A stretch of DNA of 64,000 nt from Phialophora verrucosa (taxonomy: Eukaryota; Ascomycota; Eurotiomycetes; Chaetothyriales; Herpotrichiellaceae): positions 1,054,001-1,118,000 of the forward strand of contig MSED01000008.1 in the NCBI GenBank assembly GCA_002099365.1. Direction: 5' to 3'. The translations under genes and the position numbers were made by a program. Shown here piece after piece: positions 1 to 9,411 of this stretch. How positions within the stretch are numbered: position 1 is the stretch's first letter; each line of letters opens with the position of its first letter. The notes beneath the pieces were generated by a model. It worked only from the letters and a program-made list of their open reading frames with translations. It was not told the DNA's origin and did not search any database.

Positions 1-804
1 GTTCAGTGATTACAAGGCATATGAGGACCAATATGTTCTTGAGAACAAGCACACAACACCAGGTAGCTTTGCTTGGATTGCTTTTGGGTTGTAAATACGG
101 CGTTGCGTCGCTGGGAAGAGCCACTGAGCGAAGAGTGAAATGTTACCATGTCAAAACTACAGAGTGTACCATACAAGACTCAAAGTATTCATTGTTTCTT
201 TGTCTCCTTAGTGGAACTTCACCTTCGCATCAAATCTCAATGACACCAGAGTGAAGAAGCCTCCTCAATCAGAGCTGCAATATTGAATATCAACCCATGA
301 AGGAGGCTTGGCGTTTGGAAGAACTCTGTTAATGTCTTGTGGTATTCGTGAAGAATTTAAAGCCCGATCAGGGCTCGCTAGGCAATTGTCTTCTTGGGAC
401 CGAAAACCCGGTGCAGAGGGGGAAGTGTCCGTTTTGGACGTCTGCGGGATCAAGGGTGAAGGGAAAATCCCCCAAGATCCACGAGCTCAAGTCACGGTGG
501 TGAAGGGTACTGCATTCGAAGTCGAACATGTCCTAACCTTGACTAATTCGTTAGACGGGGCGAGGAAGGCCCTTCTGCTCTTCCGCACCGTGAATGAACT
601 CGAGATGGAAACAAGGGAGAGGCTTCCACCACGCCAGGACCGGCGAGAGACTCAATCGCCATGACCGAGATCTTGATGACCGCTGAAACAGACAAGACTG
701 CATACATACATTGTATTACGGGACGAGGTAGTTCCAGGTCAAGCGATGCATCGAACCTCGTGTGCGAGGTCCTGCACTTTACCTATCACGCCCTGCTTGA
801 TGCG
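1..804. other. Intergenic / window edge, no supported gene
   Basis: Open frames here begin with GTG or TTG and resemble no family I know. The stretch next to 805 presumably carries the 3' UTR of the transaminase gene. Confidence 0.5.
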
Positions 805-1926
805 TTAATGCGACTTCCCATTCACTGCGGTCCCATTCGCTTTTCCATTGACATTCACACTTCCATTCCCATTCCCATTCTCTTCCCCCTCCAGTCCCGC
901 CTCATCGTCATAATCGACAGCAAAGCTGAACCCGTCCTCGTAATGCAAGCGCCAGTAAAGATCCCAGATCTGGCGTGTGATGGGCCCGACGGTCCCCTCC
1001 CCGACAGGCTTGCCGTCCAGCGAGGTGATGGGCATGATCCCCCCGGCGGTCGTGCACATGAAGATCTCGTCGGCCTCGTAGGCCAAGCGCACGGGGACCG
1101 TGTCGAGCGCGTACTCGACGCCGAGGCGACGACAGCACTCGAAGACCGACTCCCGCGTGACGCCCTCGAGGACGCCACGCCGCGGAGTGTGGAGCGTGCG
1201 GTCCTTGATGATGACGATGTTGAACCCCGAGCCCTCGGTGATGTTGGCGTCCATGTCTGCGATTGACTTGTCCGAATCCGAATCCGAGCCTGCCCGATCC
1301 GTCAGGAAGGGATACCCGGCCCCGCGATCCCCGGCCTCGAACATGCCCCTCGTCAGATCCCCCCACTGGAGGTTCTTGACCGTGGGGTCCATGCACGCCG
1401 CGGGCGTGCGGTGCACGGTGCGCGCGACGACCGCGCTGCCCGTGCCCGCCAGCTGCACCTCGGGCCCCATCACCCACACGTACGGCACGATCCACATGTA
1501 CAAGCTGTTGGGCAGGGCGTCGACCTCGGCGGCAGAGAGGCCCCGAACGCCGCGCAGCCCGCGCGTGACGATGATCTCGACGAACGCGTCGCGGATGCCC
1601 GACCGCGCGAGCATCGCGCAGAGCGTGCGCTTGACCTGCGCCCGCGGGAGCGGACACCGCAGCCGCATCTTGGCGCACGACCGCTCCAGGCGCGCCAGGT
1701 GGTCGTCCAGCCGGAAGAACCGCCCGTCCCAGACCGAGGGCACGTCGTACGTCAGGTCCGAGTGCAGGAAGCCCTGGTCGAGGAGGGGGATGTGTGCCTC
1801 GTGGATCGGCGACACGCGCCCTTGCACCCACGCGATCCCGTCGGCGAATGGGTTGCTGGGTCGCGAGGCCGTCAGGGTGGACAGCCGGGCTTGGTAGGCC
1901 GAGAAGATCTGCTCCATGGTGGTCAT
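805..1926 (-). CDS. Class IV PLP aminotransferase, (R)-selective amine transaminase-like
   Basis: PLP-dependent fold-type IV enzyme of the branched-chain/D-amino acid aminotransferase family. It is close to the fungal (R)-selective amine transaminases typified by the Aspergillus terreus enzyme. Seen: HSDLTYDVPSVWDGRFFRLD (about residues 55-74), the family signature around the small pocket; the catalytic lysine in PTVKNLQWGD (K184); the phosphate-binding ITEGSGFN; and the C-terminal CTTAGGIMP motif. It is a single exon of 373 aa from the ATG at 1926; a second ATG at 1917 is equally possible. Two features differ from the about 325-aa homologues: an Asp/Ser-rich insertion (DSDSD) just before ITEGSGF, and an Asn/Gly-rich tail of about 30 residues encoded by a degenerate hexamer repeat. 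Expected role is amino transfer between an amine or D-amino acid and pyruvate-like acceptors; the natural substrate cannot be read from the sequence. Confidence 0.88.
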   Translation of the reverse strand: MTTMEQIFSAYQARLSTLTASRPSNPFADGIAWVQGRVSPIHEAHIPLLDQGFLHSDLTYDVPSVWDGRFFRLDDHLARLERSCAKMRLRCPLPRAQVKRTLCAMLARSGIRDAFVEIIVTRGLRGVRGLSAAEVDALPNSLYMWIVPYVWVMGPEVQLAGTGSAVVARTVHRTPAACMDPTVKNLQWGDLTRGMFEAGDRGAGYPFLTDRAGSDSDSDKSIADMDANITEGSGFNIVIIKDRTLHTPRRGVLEGVTRESVFECCRRLGVEYALDTVPVRLAYEADEIFMCTTAGGIMPITSLDGKPVGEGTVGPITRQIWDLYWRLHYEDGFSFAVDYDDEAGLEGEENGNGNGSVNVNGKANGTAVNGKSH

Positions 1927-2462
1927 GGTGGTGGTGGCGGCGCTTGTCCGCCTATCAGTATACCCGAGTACGTACGAGCGCGCGGTCCGTCGTATGCTGT
2001 AATGAAATAATATATCTTCCTGGCGGCAAAAAATGTGCGAGCGGGCCTGAGGAGTAAGGACTGTTCTATAGTGGTCCTCCACTACGGTGTACCCCAGATG
2101 TGACCGTGGCGATGGCTCGTCTTATTATACCTCGACGACCCCCCGAGGGGTAATAATAAGCTACTACGAGGTGCAGCGCTCCGTACTGTGCGGATATCCG
2201 AAGGCCAATAGCGAAGTGGACTCTTACCTGCCAATCTGGGCAATGCCTTTCGGGGTAACCGATACATCCTGACCCGAGCTGTCGAGGCGCAAAGTCAGCC
2301 GTGGACATAATTATATCATATCTTTGACAGCGTGGAGTTGCACATTGATGATAGTGATATTGATTCTTTACATCGCTCCTGCCCTCTACCGGGGTGGCAA
2401 TCATAGACAGATACCCTACGTGGTCGCCGTGAGAATCAGCTACTCTCTCCTCTGCTGCTCCC
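1927..2462. other. Intergenic: transaminase upstream region with an imperfect inverted repeat
   Basis: This lies between the transaminase start and the ferroportin stop. At 2121-2160 there is an imperfect inverted repeat (cttattat...ataataag arms, extended by acctc/gagg) around a C/G-rich loop. No gene is seen. Confidence 0.5.
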
Positions 2463-4236
2463 TCATTTCACGCAACCTGGAAGATGTAATAGGTGACCCC
2501 TTCTCTGCCTCAGGAAATATGCATACAGTCCTGCCGCCACGTATACCGCCACCGTAGTCAAGAGGACGGGATATCGGAATTGGCGCGGTTTCGACCAAAC
2601 GATGGTCGTGACATAGGAAAGCAATTCGAACAGATTCTGCAACGTGGCCTCGGTGGAGGAAAACGAGCCACGTTGGGAGCCTTGAACTTCCTAGAAGGGA
2701 CTTTCGTCAGACGCAGCTCCATGAGTACAAATCAATTACTTCCCCCGAGACGTACCTGCTGAATGATGAACTGAGCACTTAGGTCGTAACCCCACAGACC
2801 AATTCGACTCAAGATGGCCCCTGCCACTAGTCCAGAAGCCGCCACGATCGGTTTCCTCTCGACCCAGAAGAAACTCACCGCGCTTCCCAGCCAGCCGATC
2901 TGCCAGCTGAGAAACCACATGCCGGCTCTGGTTGCGCCGATCTTGCGCATCAGACGCGGAGCTATCCACGTGGCCGACAGCTCGAACGTCGTGGATAAAG
3001 CACGCACAAGACCGATGGCGAAGGACGTATAGCCGGCCGAGACGAGGTATGTGATCTGTTGGCCTGACATACTCAAGACCGTAAAGTAGAGGAGGGACAG
3101 CGACAAGGAGGGGAAGAAGGCTGGATGTTGGGAATACTTTTTGAGCTCACGGAATGGAGCCAGGAGCTGCCTTGGGGAAGTATGGACGGGCTGATCAGAT
3201 CTGCTTGACGCAGATTGAGTCTTTGGAACTTGTAGTTGAGGGACCGCACGGTAGACCTTGCGCTCTCAGTTAACATACCAGCCAGCAATTTGGTTTCTCG
3301 ACGCACCTGGGCTATTGCAAAATATTCTATTGGAGTAGCAGCAGCATTCGTCGCCAGGATAAGGAAAATGGCTGCATTTCTCGATACCCCGTCGATGAGC
3401 GCTATGGTGAGAGGACCCGCAAGCTTGCAGACGAGATCGATACGCCGCATTCTGGCATTGAGACCTGTCAGACGATGTCAGATACTGTATGCCATCCTTG
3501 TGGCAAAATGCAGCCCAGTAAGCGATCTGTAATGGAAGAGCTACATACTTTGCAGACTCCGCTCGTCATGCTGGGCGATTTCCACCACCTACAACGTTCC
3601 GTTTAGTGACGTGTATGCAACTGGTGATAGGAGTCCGACATACCCAGTCCCGCTCGATAGCCAGGAGGTTGAGGACCGAGCAAGGCTTTTCAACGCATGA
3701 TAGTAAGACCAGTATGGAAAAGATAGCCAGCCTAACCCACGTTGCGAGGCCGCGAAAGGTAGACAATGCCCAGAAACCAATACATGAGAGAAGGACAGCA
3801 ATACGGGCGACAACTATCCAGACAAAGCTTGTTAGAGCATCACTCGGTGGTGATTCTACAATCTCTTACCAATGGAGAACCTGACAACAGGAAGCCGCTG
3901 TCGCTGGTCGACTGCATAGCCGATGCTTGACGCCAGAACGATAGCGGACGCAGACCGTAAAAGAGCATAGATGGACAGTTGAAGTAGCGTTGCTGGAAAG
4001 ATAGCGGCCAGGAACAAAACAGCGCCGAATTCAAATGATCTGGAGTTCCATGTCGATAGGAAATGCGACACGTAGAGTCGCCGGGTGACGTGTGGTGTCA
4101 CCTCAGGATCTGCCTCGGAGTCGATTGGATCTTCGGGTTGGTAGATCATAGCTTCCAGCTCTGTCGGCGCAGCCTCTTCGATGGCGCGGAGCTCAATGGC
4201 ATTGTTCGCCGCGTTGCTGTCATCCGCGGCCGGCAT
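2463..4236 (-). CDS. Ferroportin-family (SLC40A) iron exporter
   Basis: Multi-pass membrane transporter of the ferroportin family, which exports Fe2+. I assembled six exons (minus strand): 3870-4236, 3644-3813, 3549-3588, 3279-3464, 2756-3228 and 2463-2690; all junctions are GT..AG and in phase, giving 487 aa. Seen: an acidic N-terminal tail, then the family opening LYVSHFLSTWNSRSFEFGAV; LLAIERDW joined across an intron to VVEIAQHDERSLQSLNARMR; RIDLVCKLAGPLTIALIDGV; and a C-terminal RGSFSSTEATLQNLFELLSY block, all strongly reminiscent of SLC40 proteins. The middle loop (about residues 250-300) is Ser/Pro rich. The 50-nt intron at 3229-3278 is the least conventional junction. Location could be plasma membrane or vacuole. 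Fungal members are little studied, so iron export is inferred from family membership. Confidence 0.88.
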
Positions 4237-5105
4237 TGTGGTGACGCGGAGGAGGAAAAGACCGGCAGGGAAGCTTCTTTACCGAATGCACAGCTATAGG
4301 CACGAAAACTCGTACCTGTTTAACGAGATTGATCAAACAATATCGCCCAGCTGTAGTCGCGGACTCGTACGGGCTGAACAATATCGATCAAACAATAGTC
4401 GTGCCCTCGCTCAGGGTGCAGCGTACATCAGCGCACAGAGAGGTTCTTCAATCGAGCAGTTCCAGAGAAAATTGCGATCAAGTACGGGGAAGGCAGACCG
4501 GGGTTCCAGGGAAGGCATATCTGAGTGGTGTTACTGTGCGTACGCAGGACTTGGTACGAATATTGTAGGCGAGATGGAAGAGGCCGGGACCGGACAGGCT
4601 AATTAATTACACCTAGAACAGGCTCACAGGCTTAATAGACGACCTGGTTTTGACCCTGGCCCTGACCCTGACCGTGGCGACAGGGGGACGAGAGGAAGAT
4701 CCGTCAAGCTGTGTTCGTGACAACAGCTTGGAGGGGAAGTGAAAGCAAAAAGCAGGACGACCACCGATATCGCGATCTAATCACGGCGCTAAGCTGCTTC
4801 AGGGCAATTTTACGCCGGTACGAGTTCGATACGGTAATTGTTTCGTCTCGGCAAATGGGAGATCGAATACCTTTCCGCATGGAGACCAGCTAACCATGAA
4901 GGGTCAGCATTACGCCCAACAGCACAACTCTTCCTTACGGGAACACTGTATTCCGTATGGGGAGCGTGGGAGTGAACATCACCTGCTTCGCCATGAGCAG
5001 CTGGCAATACAAAACAGACACAGGGCAGCTGCTGCCTTCTCCTCATTACGGCCTCCATATTCATGCGATATCTAGTATTCACATCTCACCCGCTGTGATT
5101 GCACC
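4237..5105. other. Divergent promoter region, ferroportin / kelch
   Basis: The 869 bp between two divergent start codons holds a 12-bp direct repeat, gatcaaacaata, at 4331-4342 and 4386-4397, and a short CCCTGA-rich tract near 4650-4680. No gene is supported. Confidence 0.5.
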
Positions 5106-6194
5106 ATGCCTCCAACAGCGATGTGGACCAAAATCTGCCAAGACGATGCCCTCCGCAGATCATCGCAGACCCTGGCTGTTGTCAATGACGCGGCGTACAT
5201 CTTTGGCGGCGAACTGCGTCCTCGCGAGCCGGTAGAGTCATCGGTATATCGAATCCCCACGAGGCAAGGTCTGTTGTCACCGTCCCCTGCCGGAGAACCT
5301 TCTTGCTGCAACGATATGATTCTGATGCCACGTATAGATGCAGGAATCGACGTCCTCTCGCCAGCATCGGCCGATAGTAACCCCCAAGCAAGAGTGGGAG
5401 CGACCTCGACGGCTCTCCATGGGCAGATTTATGTCTTCTCCGGTCGTGGGGGCGTAGAAATGGCACCCATCGAGGAGAATGGAGCATTCTGGGTTTTGGA
5501 CACGACGTCCAACGCCTGGTCTCGGGTTCTGCCCAGAGATTCTGCTGGTCCACGGCCAGCTGGCCGCAGCTACCATGCCATGACGAATGATGGGCGGGAC
5601 ACTATATTCCTCCACGCGGGCTGTCCGGAAAAGGGGCGTCTGAGCGACCTTTGGGCTTTCAATACTGTGGAACGGACCTGGCGTGAATTGCCTGATGCTC
5701 CGGCACCGGATCGAGGAGGCACGTCAATTGCGTATGCTCAAGGGAAGCTGTATCGCATGAACGGTTTCGACGGCAAGACTGAGCAAGGGGGAGCCTTGGA
5801 TGTGTTCGATCTGAAGACTAATTCCTGGCAGACGATCAAATTTGATCCAGACGGTAGCCAGGGCCCGGGTCCCCGAAGTGTGAGCTGCCTTCTCTCAGTT
5901 GTTGTTGACAACCAACCAAGTCTGCTCACGATGTTCGGAGAGCACGACCCTAGTAGCTTAGGACATCAAGGCGCCGGAAAGATGCTAGATGATGTGTGGA
6001 TGTTCGACATTCGTTCTCAGAAGTGGAAAGAGCTCAAGTTCGAGGGGAGTGGCGAAAAGCCTTGTCCTAGAGGGTGGTTCGATGCTGATATTGCTGGGAA
6101 CACGGACGTTGTGATCCACGGCGGTCTGGCAGAGTCGAACAAGAGACTCGGCGATGTCTGGCTGTTGCATCTCGACCCAGTTATTCAAAATTAG
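5106..6194 (+). CDS. Kelch-repeat beta-propeller protein
   Basis: Single-exon protein of 362 aa built almost entirely of kelch repeats. Recurrent blocks are visible as diglycine or GG-like turns followed by a Tyr/Trp pair about 50 residues apart: AAYIFGGE, IYVFSGRGG, FWVLDTTSNAWSRV, DLWAFNTVERTWREL, KLYRMNGFDG, DVFDLKTNSWQTI, DVWMFDIRSQKWKEL and VVIHGGL. This predicts a six-bladed propeller resembling plant nitrile-specifier and fungal kelch proteins. No BTB, F-box or transmembrane part is present, so it is probably a soluble protein-interaction or small-molecule-binding propeller. The stop lies only 22 bp from the stop of the convergent Zn2Cys6 gene, so the transcripts probably overlap. Function is unknown. 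Confidence 0.85.
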   Translation: MPPTAMWTKICQDDALRRSSQTLAVVNDAAYIFGGELRPREPVESSVYRIPTRQGLLSPSPAGEPSCCNDMILMPRIDAGIDVLSPASADSNPQARVGATSTALHGQIYVFSGRGGVEMAPIEENGAFWVLDTTSNAWSRVLPRDSAGPRPAGRSYHAMTNDGRDTIFLHAGCPEKGRLSDLWAFNTVERTWRELPDAPAPDRGGTSIAYAQGKLYRMNGFDGKTEQGGALDVFDLKTNSWQTIKFDPDGSQGPGPRSVSCLLSVVVDNQPSLLTMFGEHDPSSLGHQGAGKMLDDVWMFDIRSQKWKELKFEGSGEKPCPRGWFDADIAGNTDVVIHGGLAESNKRLGDVWLLHLDPVIQN

Positions 6195-6216
6195 GCAGAT
6201 AGGCGCCAGCCGCAAG

Positions 6217-8107
6217 TCACGAGAGCGGCACCTTGTTGATAAAGAACTCTCCTTGCCGGTGATCATAGCCATAGAGCAGGACATCAAAAGAATGGTGGAT
6301 GTCGTATAGCACTGTTTTGGGCGTGTTCTCCGGTATCGCGAGCGTCACTAGTAGGATCCTTCGCGAACGTTGCCATTTCGCTGCCACCAGAGCAATGATT
6401 CTCTTAGCAAGGTGAGTTGGCAGGTGAGAATTCTCATACCCACGCCCGCATACTTCCAGGTGGGGCCAGAAAACATCCAGAACGTGGTTGAAGTATACCG
6501 TGGATGGCATGTTGTATGAGAACTGCAACAGGACTTCTGACAGACTGAACCCATACACATCCACCAGATTGGACATTGTCAGGTCGAGTCGCTCGATTGT
6601 GTCGACAACCTCGTATAGAATCGCACCGTTGCGGTCCTGGTCGAACACTGGAAGAGCAGTTGCACCCCTGAAGATGAGCTTGCACAGGAGATAGTACAAA
6701 TGATTCATCTGGCGTCGGTGGTGCGTGAACTTTTGCACACTTAGATTGGGAGACGTTATGGATACTGCTTGCTCTGTGGCAATTCTGCTTTTCCAGACCT
6801 CAAGCCGTCTTTCCTGGATGTCAAGTAACGCGAGCAAGTGACAAGGCGCAACGAAGCTGGGGTTGACCTCATCGACTCCGGGCGTTGAGTCCGACCTCTG
6901 GATCAATCCATTCGTCAGCCTTTGAGTCATAGAGCCCAGCGTTGGCAGGCTCCCACGAACCTTTTGCATGGCGGTCGAGCAATGGTAGATGACCATTCTT
7001 CTTCTGAGCTCCATGGTTTTGAGCATGATATCGTAGAGCAGATCGTCCGAGGATAGTCCCACGATGCAATGCAAATATATATCCTCGTCTGACGAAGCAG
7101 AAGGAAGAGCTTCCTCGCTTGAGTGGGTCTCGTCGTTGCCAGCCACAAGATCCATCGACTCTGATGGCCGGTGGGAGATTCGGAGACGGTACCACAGCTG
7201 CAAAGCGATGTCGCCAGTATGCGACCTCATAATCTCGTCTCGGTGCCTGCGCACGAAACTGGCTGTGTCGAGCACCGCGAGTCGGAATCGGAAGTGGTCC
7301 GTGGATGCGTGGTGGTAATAAGCCAGGAGGACCTTGCCGATGAGAGTGAGGGATGCATTTTGAGGACTCTGGCTTTGCTCCTGTGTCATTGCGAGCTCAC
7401 AATACTGTCGCGCATGACAGCTGTGCAGGGTGTTCGGGCTCGGGGTGCCGCTTGACCTCCTCGGGTCCCCGACCACGTTGCGCAGCGTCAAGGATGCGTC
7501 GAGCGTTGAGAGATTGGATGCCGCCAAGCAGAGAATGGCGTATTGAAGGAAGGCACAGTCTAGCGATTGCATGCTAAGGCCGTGCAGCGAGGTAGGAAGA
7601 GTAGCCTTGACGTGCCCATCAAAATGCTGGAAGTAAACCATGTCCGGCTGGGACAGCGAAAGATCTGCCCGAGCGAGCGAGAGGAGCGACAGAGCGAGGC
7701 TCGTAGTAGTACGCCCTGGGTGAATTGCGTGGTTACTGTCCTTTCCAGGACCGCATAGCGTCCTGCCCGGCCGATGCGTGGCTGTGTTGTTCTTATTCCC
7801 AGGCTCGACGACAACAAAGCCACTCTGATAGACGCAATCCAACCCAAGACGTCGACAGGCCTTGCACGCGGGTTTGATCTCGTCGCACTAATTACCACAA
7901 AGTCAGCAAAGGCCATATATCGGCTCGCTGTGGACGAACCCGTTTGCCGCGCCGACGACAGCTGCCACATCCTTTCCTGCTCCGGCTGATCTGGCGCGGT
8001 CTGAGAGAAGACCTGGTGGCCATGTCTGGTGGCGGCATCGGGCTGCAATCCTGAGCAACGCGAATGACTCCAGGCACGAGATCAGATTGGTCTGTTGAGG
8101 TGGACAT
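6217..8107 (-). CDS. Zn2Cys6 fungal transcription factor
   Basis: Binuclear zinc cluster regulator of about 612 aa in two exons (7940-8107 and 6217-7887). Splicing the 52-nt intron completes the DNA-binding motif: CGSC, RRRGKRC, then DEIKPACKACRRLGLDC, i.e. C-x2-C-x6-C-x6-C-x2-C-x6-C. The donor is the less common GTTCGT. Downstream is the long alpha-helical middle-homology region of fungal transcription factors, with a QSLDCAFLQYAILCLAASNL block (about residues 160-180) and several Leu-rich helices to the C-terminus. Three Met codons precede the zinc cluster (8107, 8038 and 8023), so the exact start is uncertain. It is a nuclear regulator with unknown targets. The nearest candidates are its neighbours, the kelch, ferroportin and transaminase genes. 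Confidence 0.88.
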
Positions 8108-8437
8108 CCGACTATCAAGGTCTGTGGAGATAGTTAAGCGGTAGTATCAAATACGCCCAGTTGTGCATCTGCTCAACTGTAATCCATGGCGGCTACCGTG
8201 GGCTCGTACATAATAATGTATTCCCGGCTCTGCCCACCATCGATGGTTTGAGAGAACTCAGGACAGATCGCGGTCTACTTCGAAGCAGAAGTATTCGCAC
8301 TCGCTTCTGCTCTAGACAGTGTCCAGTATCAACCCACTAATCGCTGGTGGTCCTACGTGACGTTTGCGGTGACCCTGGTTGTTAAAGTCCCATTCAGCCT
8401 CCAACAGCCAAAATTCTTCCCCAGGATCCACCTGTGT
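8108..8437. other. Intergenic, upstream of the Zn2Cys6 gene
   Basis: About 330 bp between the transcription factor start and the 3' end of the HET relic. No feature is recognised beyond the presumed promoter. Confidence 0.45.
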
Positions 8438-9411
8438 TCACCAACCCATCGGGAGGCTACCATTCATCGACCTCTGGCCGAGTTCCTGGACCCTTCGCAG
8501 ACAGAAACCCGAGGCGGTCAATATCCGCTGGATGCCTTCCGTTCGGAAACTGACGTGGCGTTGAGGTGTGATTTCGCCGCAAGCGCGATATGTTCGTGAG
8601 TGTGGCATTCCTACCAGCGATACTCCCTGCTGCCGATCGTACTGGAAACCTGAGGCACGCAATTTGAATGCGTGCTTGATGATTGTAGGGATCCAAGACG
8701 GGAGACCGCACTTTGGCGCCCACGGTCTACATATGATGTCGAGAGAGTTTGACGACTCGACCACCCACTTTGTTACGTCTTGGAACAGCTCCTCAGGCTG
8801 CAATCCATAGTCCACTCGTAGGTTTTGACAGCCGACATAATCCGTGGCAAGGTCAATGATACGGTAGACAGGATCAAGCAGTTCATTGACCTCGAAGGTC
8901 GGCAACAGAGAAAGCAGCGTTCATGGATCTAGCAGGCGCTATAGAATGTCGCCTTGGGTGTCTTTGCGAAAGATCAGCCGGGAGACCTCAGTCAAGGAAG
9001 CAGCACCCAGAAACTGCGTGTCCCCTAATTCTAGGTAGTCTTCGTCGGATAGAGCCAGACTCTGCCGCAGATTGGACCACCCGGACCGTAGTAGGACGGC
9101 AACATCCACGAACTCCTGCCACGGAATGAACCTGTCGACACAGTGTACCGTGGCAGCGTGGGAGAGTGATATTTCTTGCACAGCAAACCTTCTTCGGAAG
9201 TACGGTCGAGACATGAGTTTTATGAGTTCCAGCCATTGTCGCTTGTTGCCCACGTCCTTGACGAGCTCTTCAAGACGGGCAAAGTCAAGGACCTGGGGAT
9301 TGTAGTCGAGTGCCTGGACCACGCCTGGGCTCGCGGAAGCCAAATGCATACATTAGAGGCCGATCGGAAGAGCTGGCTCATGCTTCGAATTAAATTATCG
9401 TCTTCATCCAC
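8438..9411 (-). pseudogene. HET-domain protein relic (truncated, stops and frameshift)
   Basis: Remnant of a heterokaryon-incompatibility (HET) protein. Blocks typical of the family appear in order: ERS-like DEDDNLIRSMSQLFRSASNV and CIWL (about 9409-9340); DFARLEELVKDVGNKRQW and MSRPYFRRRFAVQEISLS (9290-9170); then DPVYRIIDLATDY, VVESSNSLDIICRPWAPK and LPSWIPT (8880-8690). The N-terminal third, including the usual LWIDALCI motif, is missing. A frameshift lies near 9345-9350, right after CIWL. Two stops, TAG at 8939-8941 and TGA at 8921-8923, interrupt the frame linking the two larger blocks. Both could derive from CAG/CGA by C-to-T change, as repeat-induced point mutation would produce, but I cannot test that here. 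The fragment abuts the 3' end of the CorA-like relic in the same orientation. Confidence 0.8.

Noticed and set aside
308..664. 118-codon plus-strand frame at the window edge
   Set aside because: Begins with TTG; no supporting features.
908..1831. 307-codon minus-strand frame overlapping the transaminase
   Set aside because: Out-of-frame shadow, rich in Arg/Ala/Pro, with no family resemblance.
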